9,254 nt of DNA from positions 1 through 9,254 of the forward strand of contig JAEYZV010000018.1 of NCBI GenBank assembly GCA_023427865.1, read 5' to 3'. Under the pieces are notes generated by a model. That model did no database searches. It had not been told where the DNA came from and saw only the letters and a list, made by a program, of their open reading frames with translations. The position numbers were made by a program, and so were the translations under genes. Below are positions 1 to 4,556 of this stretch, in pieces; position 1 is the first letter of the stretch, and each line of letters starts with the position of its first letter. Source of the DNA: Acidobacteriota bacterium (GTDB taxonomy: Bacteria; Acidobacteriota; Vicinamibacteria; Vicinamibacterales; Vicinamibacteraceae).

Positions 1-175
1 CCTGTCGGGTGACGAGGCGGTTGAGGCCCTGACCCAGGCGGTCGATGCACGTGATGGCCGTGAACGGCTCGTTGACACCTGGAGAGAGCGCATGGAGCGC
101 CACCTCGACGAGCTGCTGGATGGCGAACTCGGCGTCCTGCCACGGCGTGCGGCCGGCGCGCTCGGGGAGCGCGCC
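1..175 (-). pseudogene. DUF2254-type membrane protein, 5'-truncated remnant
   Basis: Read on the minus strand, positions 175 down to 2 are open for 58 codons and run off the left window edge. The translation contains RTPWQDAEFAIQQLVEVAL, then ALSPGVNEPFTA and CIDRLG. This matches my recollection of the conserved core of DUF2254 predicted membrane proteins (QDxEFGIRQLVDIA..ALSPGxNDPFTA..CIDRL). Family members are about 400-450 residues, and this block normally sits after the N-terminal transmembrane region. Here an in-frame TAG (176-178) lies directly upstream, and the sequence before that is a short-repeat array followed by an unrelated peptidase gene. The N-terminal half and any start codon ahead of the conserved block are therefore missing. 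No ATG occurs in the frame; a GTG lies inside the conserved block. I read it as a decayed or deleted gene. The rest, left of the window, cannot be judged. The family call rests on motif recall, not a search. Confidence 0.68.
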
Positions 176-180
176 CTACC

Positions 181-268
181 GTCTGTTACGACACCTGCTT
201 CCCTGTTACCTGTTCCTTCCCTGGCCCTGTTACCTGTTACCTGCTACCTGATCCCCTGTTACCTGCCA
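181..268. repeat. Degenerate 7-bp repeat array (CCTGTTA units)
   Basis: Units of CCTGTTA or one- to three-base variants lie at 202-208, 209-215, 226-232, 233-239, 240-246, 247-253, 255-261 and 262-268. They are interrupted by about 10 bp at 216-225 and by one extra base at 254, with a lone CTGTTAC at 183-189. On the minus strand the unit reads TAACAGG and carries a TAA. The TAA of the unit at 233-239 is the stop codon of the upstream M14 peptidase gene, so its last seven codons are made of repeat. The array separates that gene from the truncated DUF2254 frame. Spacing and unit length do not fit a CRISPR. I see no GC stem plus T-tract of an intrinsic terminator. Confidence 0.85.
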
Positions 269-3044
269 GGATGCCGTTGAACAGGAACTTGAAGGTGCCG
301 TGCGGCTGGGAGCGGAACGTGATCTCCGGGCCGAAGAGCAGCAGCCGGCCCTGCCCCACCCGCGCCTCGGCGATGGCTACGCCGCCGTCGAGGTGCTTCT
401 GCCCCCACGCCCACCCACTGCGCAGCGGCGTCGCCGTGTCGAACCAGGCGATCGGCGTCAGGCCGCGCGCGGCGGCGTCGGCTGGCAGCGTGAACACCGG
501 GCTGTTGTCGAAGTACACGTCGGTGTCCTCGCGCATGCCATGTGCGACAGGCTGCGTCGTGTCCACCTTCACCCGGAGGATCGAGCCGGGGATGTAGTAC
601 TGCTCGGTGCGCAGCGGCGCTCCGCTCGCGTCCACCAGCTTGTTCCCCACGGGCAGCCCGAGGTGAGCGGCAAGCGACGTCGAGCCGCCGATCGTGAGCA
701 CCGTGCCGCCCTGCTCGAGGAAGGTGCGAACCTGCGGCAGGGTCGTCGTCATGGTGAACGCGCCGATGCGCGCGCGGTACTCCTCGGGGATGCTGTCGAT
801 CCGCGGCAGGCGGGCCGCCCACGTGCTGCCACCGGACTCGGGGATGGCCCCGTCGGGGAATATGAGCACGTCGAAGCGACCGGCGAGGTTGCCCGCGTCG
901 AGCTGCGGCGGGTAGACGACCTCGTAAGGGAACTCGAACTCTTCGAGCACGAGCCGCAGCCATCCCGACGGCATCGAGCCGCCGTAGCGATCCCACAGAC
1001 CGACCCGCATCTGCCGCAGCGAACGACCCGCGACAGGTGGTCCGCCGACCACCCCCTCGAACGACACGCCCGTGACGCTGGCGACGTCGGCAATCCGCGA
1101 CCTGGTGTCGGGGCCGGCGACGACCCGGAAGTCGCCACTATCGAGCCACTCCACGCGCTCACCCGCCTTCAGCAGCCTGTTGATGGCCCGGAAGGCCTGG
1201 TTGGTCGCATGCGGGAACAGGTACGCCGTGGCGTCCGACGCGCCCGTCACGCGACCGGCGGGCACGGCCAACTCGTCGGCTACCCGCTCGAATGGACCGT
1301 CGAAGCCATCGAGGACGCGATCCACCTGCACGCCAATCTGATAGGCGAGCGTCCAGCCGGCGCTGTCGTACGGCGGGATCGGCGGGCCGCCGGGATAGCG
1401 GAAGTCATCGGGGTGATCCTGCGGCTCGAACATGTCGAGCACGTGCGGCCTGAACGCCTGCGCGGTCTTCACGACGATCGATCCCGCCGGGTAGGACGTG
1501 CCCTGCACGGTGAACGGGCGGGTCGCCCGCTCCACGGCCACGCCCGACCGGATGAGCGCGTTGGTGAAGGCAATCGCCGTCGGGAAGTCCGCCTGGTCCG
1601 CGCGGAGGATGTACCCGCGCGGATCGCGGAGCGCGGGGTCGCGCAGGACACTGTCGAACAGCTCGCGCGGCGCCTCGCCGGGCGCGAGCTGCGGCCGTCC
1701 GGTCGATGGTCTCGCCGCCTGCGCGTCCTGCACCTTCTGCAGCCGCCTCGGGTACATCGTCCAGGTGTCGCGCTGGCCACGTTCGATGGAGTTGCGTCCC
1801 ATGCGCCAGATGTTGAAGAGGAACTGCTCGCGATGCCGCGCCACGACGTCGAGCACGGCACGGTTGGCCGTGAGCGAGTACTCGATGCTCTGGCGCATGT
1901 GCCAGCGCTGCGGCTCGATCGGGTACGGCAGGTCGTTGCTCGGCAGCTGCCGCTCCGGGCGGAACGGGATCGTCATCGGCGTCGGGCTGCCGATGGTCTC
2001 GGTGAGCAGCCCGATCATGTTGTGGAAGTACACGGTGGTGCGCAGGCCGCCGTTCCACCAGGTCGAGTAGTTCGCGCCGCGCCGCATCGTGACGCCGGGC
2101 TTGCCTTCAGCCGCGAAGCGCGTGTGCATCGCCGCACCGACCAGGTCGATGCTGGTGGGGATCAGCGGGTCGTACACGTAGTTGAACGGGTCGCGGAAGG
2201 GCGGGGCGAACATCACCGTGCCGGCAGGCCCGGTCTGGTGGTGGTTGTACATGATCTGCGGGAACCACTCGCGGAACAGCACGCGGCTCATGTTCTTCGT
2301 CTCGGCGAGCGCCGTCATGTACGAGTCGCGGTTGTTGTCGTGGCCCGCGTACTTCTGGTAGAGGCGGGGAAGGTCGGCGAGCGATCGCCTCAGCGGATCG
2401 CGCTCGCGCAGGTACCAGTTGGCGACGAGATCGTGGCCGTCGGGGTTGGCATGCACCGCCAGCACGACGACGTCGTCGAGGATGCGCGTCGTCTCGGCAT
2501 CGGTGCCGCTGACCAGCTGGTAGACGGTCTCGATCAGCTGCTGCGCGCCGAGCGTCTCGTTGGCGTGCAGGCCGCCGTCGATCCACACGACCGCCTTGCC
2601 CTCGGCCGCGAGCGCCCGCGCCTCGGCCTCGGTGGTGACGTCCTCTGCGAGCGCCAGGCGTCGCGCAATCGTCTTCAGCCGCTCCAGCTTGCCGTGGTTG
2701 GCGGGTGACGTGATGATGGCCATCCACTGGGTGCGCCCCTCGGCGGTCCTGCCGATGTCGACGAGCGACATGCGATCGGACTGGGCGTCGAGCTTCTTCC
2801 AGTACGCTGTGAGCTGTTCGTAGGTCGCGAGCTGATAGTCGTCGCCGATCGCGAACCCGAACTGCTCCTTCGGGGTCGTCACCCGAGGCGCGGCTCGCGG
2901 CACGGCCACCGGTTGTGCCTGGCTGGCCTGCGCCGCAACCAGCACGGGCTCGTGCAGCACGACCAATGAGGTGCCGAGAATGCAAGTGGCGAGCACCGCG
3001 CGGGACGCCAGCGCGGACGGGAAGCGGAACCGGATTCGGGCCAT
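237..3044 (-). CDS. Secreted M14 family zinc carboxypeptidase with C-terminal GATase1-like domain
   Basis: The protein has 935 residues. It starts with a Sec-type signal peptide: a basic stretch to R15, a hydrophobic core around 16-30 and a likely cut after AQA at 38-40. The M14 catalytic domain follows (about 65-400). Zinc ligands are H160 and E163 (HANE) and H269 (NHHQTG); substrate-binding Asn-Arg is N238-R239, and E349 in LLTETIGS is the likely catalytic glutamate. NPDG at 200-203 is also typical. It should therefore be an active metallopeptidase, removing C-terminal residues or processing peptides outside the cytoplasm. Residues from about 678 to 928 resemble a GATase1/ThuA-like fold (VGLWDRYGG, VLIFPDGAIP, GGTVLTIGG), with no role I can assign. 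The domain ends at FNGILAG; the last seven residues, NRGSGSR, are encoded by 7-bp repeats. The ATG at 3044 is chosen because it gives a complete signal peptide; no good ribosome binding site precedes it. Substrate is unknown. Confidence 0.93.
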   Translation of the reverse strand: MARIRFRFPSALASRAVLATCILGTSLVVLHEPVLVAAQASQAQPVAVPRAAPRVTTPKEQFGFAIGDDYQLATYEQLTAYWKKLDAQSDRMSLVDIGRTAEGRTQWMAIITSPANHGKLERLKTIARRLALAEDVTTEAEARALAAEGKAVVWIDGGLHANETLGAQQLIETVYQLVSGTDAETTRILDDVVVLAVHANPDGHDLVANWYLRERDPLRRSLADLPRLYQKYAGHDNNRDSYMTALAETKNMSRVLFREWFPQIMYNHHQTGPAGTVMFAPPFRDPFNYVYDPLIPTSIDLVGAAMHTRFAAEGKPGVTMRRGANYSTWWNGGLRTTVYFHNMIGLLTETIGSPTPMTIPFRPERQLPSNDLPYPIEPQRWHMRQSIEYSLTANRAVLDVVARHREQFLFNIWRMGRNSIERGQRDTWTMYPRRLQKVQDAQAARPSTGRPQLAPGEAPRELFDSVLRDPALRDPRGYILRADQADFPTAIAFTNALIRSGVAVERATRPFTVQGTSYPAGSIVVKTAQAFRPHVLDMFEPQDHPDDFRYPGGPPIPPYDSAGWTLAYQIGVQVDRVLDGFDGPFERVADELAVPAGRVTGASDATAYLFPHATNQAFRAINRLLKAGERVEWLDSGDFRVVAGPDTRSRIADVASVTGVSFEGVVGGPPVAGRSLRQMRVGLWDRYGGSMPSGWLRLVLEEFEFPYEVVYPPQLDAGNLAGRFDVLIFPDGAIPESGGSTWAARLPRIDSIPEEYRARIGAFTMTTTLPQVRTFLEQGGTVLTIGGSTSLAAHLGLPVGNKLVDASGAPLRTEQYYIPGSILRVKVDTTQPVAHGMREDTDVYFDNSPVFTLPADAAARGLTPIAWFDTATPLRSGWAWGQKHLDGGVAIAEARVGQGRLLLFGPEITFRSQPHGTFKFLFNGILAGNRGSGSR

Positions 3045-3048
3045 GCGG

Positions 3049-3996
3049 ATGCGAAGGGAAACGGGTTGTCCGGCGAATCATAGCAGCCGCACTGCACACC
3101 CCCTGACGGCGACCGCGGCTCCACGCCGCGTGGTTGCCGCCGCGATGGCGCTGCTGCTTGCGGGCCTCGTCGCCTGCTCGAAGAGCGACGATCGCTCGGG
3201 CACGCCGACAGGACCGACGCCGCCGGGCTCGTCCGCCGTCGTGTACACGGCCATTGGCGCCAGCGACGCGGCGGGCGTGGGTGCGAGCGTGCCGTGCATC
3301 CCGTTCGCCAGCGATTGCCGTGCGTCCACCGGGTACGTCGGCCTCATCCAGCGACGCCTCTCGGAATCGCGCACGGTGACGATGACCAACCTCGCACTGC
3401 CGGGCGCCGTGCTGAGCCCCGACATCCAGGCGCTCGGCAACGAACTCGGCCGCGGCATACCCGGCAACTTCATGACCCACCTCGCCCCGTTCGTGCCGCC
3501 GCAGACGACACTGGTGACCATCTTCGCGGGCGGCAACGACGTCAACACGATCGCGAGTGCGATTGGCGCGGGACGCGGCGGCGGCGATCCGGCCGCGTAC
3601 CTCGGCCAGCAGGTACAGGGCTTCGCGCGCGACTACGGACGCCTCATCGACACCATCCGCGGCCGGGCGCCGTCGGCGTCGATCGTCGTGCTCAACCTGC
3701 CCAACCTCGGTGCGCTGCCCTACGTCGCCAACCGCCCGCTCGCCGAGCGTCGTGTCGTGCAGGAAGTCGCCGTACGCCTGACCCGCGAGGCGATCAACCC
3801 GCTCGCCAGCCGCGTGCCCGTCGTCGACATCATGTGCGACGCGCGCTCGTACCAGCCCGGGACGTACTCGTCGGACGGCTTCCATCCGAGCGATCTCGGG
3901 TACACCTACCTCGCGGACGTGCTGATGCCGGCCATCACGAGCGGCGCGGCGCTGGCGCCCTCTTCGAGCTGCAGCTACATGTCTCTCGCGGGGTGA
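3049..3996 (+). CDS. SGNH/GDSL-type hydrolase lipoprotein
   Basis: From the ATG at 3049 the protein has 315 residues. A hydrophobic stretch ending in the lipobox LVAC (Cys43) marks it as a lipoprotein, so it should be anchored in the envelope. The SGNH blocks are in order: GASD with nucleophile S72, a block II-like LPG (G119), GGND at 161-164 with N163, and DGFHPS with D276 and H279 completing the triad. Such enzymes hydrolyse esters of lipids, acyl groups or acetylated sugars; the substrate cannot be read here. Four cysteines after the lipobox (83, 90, 263, 308) could form disulphides. The start is uncertain: 43 residues before the lipid Cys is long, ATG 3043/3049 overlap the start of the divergent M14 gene, and GTG 3130 would give a short signal lacking its basic end. 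No candidate has a clear ribosome binding site. The stop overlaps the next start. Confidence 0.88.
   Translation: MRRETGCPANHSSRTAHPLTATAAPRRVVAAAMALLLAGLVACSKSDDRSGTPTGPTPPGSSAVVYTAIGASDAAGVGASVPCIPFASDCRASTGYVGLIQRRLSESRTVTMTNLALPGAVLSPDIQALGNELGRGIPGNFMTHLAPFVPPQTTLVTIFAGGNDVNTIASAIGAGRGGGDPAAYLGQQVQGFARDYGRLIDTIRGRAPSASIVVLNLPNLGALPYVANRPLAERRVVQEVAVRLTREAINPLASRVPVVDIMCDARSYQPGTYSSDGFHPSDLGYTYLADVLMPAITSGAALAPSSSCSYMSLAG
3077..3082 (-). promoter_or_regulatory. Candidate -10 element for the M14 peptidase at 237-3044
   Basis: The minus strand reads TATGAT here, one mismatch from the sigma-70 -10 consensus and notable in such GC-rich DNA. Transcription would begin near 3070, leaving a leader of about 26 nt before the ATG at 3044. 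I find no good -35 hexamer 16-18 bp upstream, so this is only a candidate. Confidence 0.35.
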
Positions 3997-4541
3997 GCGT
4001 GCGGTTACGGATTCGAGCTGCCGGGGACGCCGACGTGCCGGCGATTGCCGCCGTCTGCACGCGTGCGACCCGCGAGGCTTACGTGCCGCTGGTGGGCGAA
4101 GCGTACGTGGCGCGCGTGATCGCGCATTGGTACGGCCACGAGCGCCTGCACGACGAGGTCGCGCCCTCCCCGTACTGGTTCGGGTTCACCGTTGCGGAGT
4201 CCAACGGCGTGATCGCCGGCGTCGCCGGGACGGGACGGACGTCCGAGCCGTCCACGTGCGAGCTGTTCACGCTGTACGTGGATCCGCCGTGGAAGCGGCA
4301 CGGCATCGGGCGCGCGCTCGTCGGTGATGCCCTGCGCCAGGCGCGCGAGGCCGGCGCATCACGGCTGCAGGCGGCCGTGATGCCCGGCAACACCCCGGCG
4401 ATCGCCTTCTACGAGGCGTGCGGCTTCCAGGCCGTCGGCGAGCGCCCGATCTACGCTCCGCACGGCCCAGAGGGAGGGCCGGAGGTGGCGTTGGTGTACG
4501 CCTCGAAGGTTGCCGGTGGCAATGAAATTCTGAAATTCTGA
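3993..4541 (+). CDS. GNAT family N-acetyltransferase
   Basis: The protein has 182 residues, about the usual size for a single GNAT domain. Acetyl-CoA binding motif A is clear: LFTLYVDPPWKRHGIGRAL (91-109), with the pyrophosphate loop KRHGIG. Motif B follows as NTPAIAFYEACGFQAVGE (133-150). The N-terminal half starts with IRAAGDADVPAIAAVC, typical of the family. It should transfer an acetyl group from acetyl-CoA to an amine in the cytoplasm; the acceptor is unknown. GTG at 3993 is chosen because it overlaps the TGA of the SGNH gene as GTGA, the classic coupled arrangement; a second GTG at 3999 is possible. The final residues, NEILKF, and the stop are encoded by the 8-bp repeat, so the extreme C-terminus is probably not functional. 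The gene converges on the second M14 gene with 12 bp between stops. Confidence 0.9.
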   Translation: MSVRLRIRAAGDADVPAIAAVCTRATREAYVPLVGEAYVARVIAHWYGHERLHDEVAPSPYWFGFTVAESNGVIAGVAGTGRTSEPSTCELFTLYVDPPWKRHGIGRALVGDALRQAREAGASRLQAAVMPGNTPAIAFYEACGFQAVGERPIYAPHGPEGGPEVALVYASKVAGGNEILKF

Positions 4542-4556
4542 AATTCTGAAATTTCA
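4523..4556. repeat. 8-bp tandem repeat (GAAATTCT) at convergent gene ends
   Basis: GAAATTCT occurs three times in perfect tandem (4524-4531, 4532-4539, 4540-4547), followed by GAAATTTC (4548-4555). The final TGAAATTTCA (4547-4556) is a perfect 10-bp palindrome. The tract is sharply AT-rich against its surroundings. It holds the stop of the GNAT gene (TGA 4539-4541) and, at its right edge, the stop of the convergent M14 gene (TCA 4554-4556 on the plus strand). It lacks a GC-rich hairpin, so it is not a recognisable intrinsic terminator. Confidence 0.92.

Noticed and set aside
181..268. CRISPR array
   Set aside because: The units are 7 bp and directly tandem with no spacers.
45..280. Two short plus-strand frames over the DUF2254 remnant and repeat
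   Set aside because: Their sequences are translations of antisense DUF2254 DNA and the repeat array, with no known motif.
300..2708. An 802-codon open frame on the plus strand opposite the first M14 gene
   Set aside because: It is rich in Arg, Ala, Val and His with no domain or motif, as expected for an antisense frame of GC-rich coding DNA. The minus-strand protein has all M14 catalytic residues.
2107..3885. A 592-codon minus-strand frame crossing the M14 start and the SGNH gene
   Set aside because: It is in a different frame from the M14 protein, has low-complexity Arg-rich composition and is antisense to a clear SGNH hydrolase.
4542..4556. Bidirectional intrinsic terminator between the convergent genes
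   Set aside because: The palindrome TGAAATTTCA is short and AT-rich, with no GC stem or U-tract, so it is not supported as a terminator.
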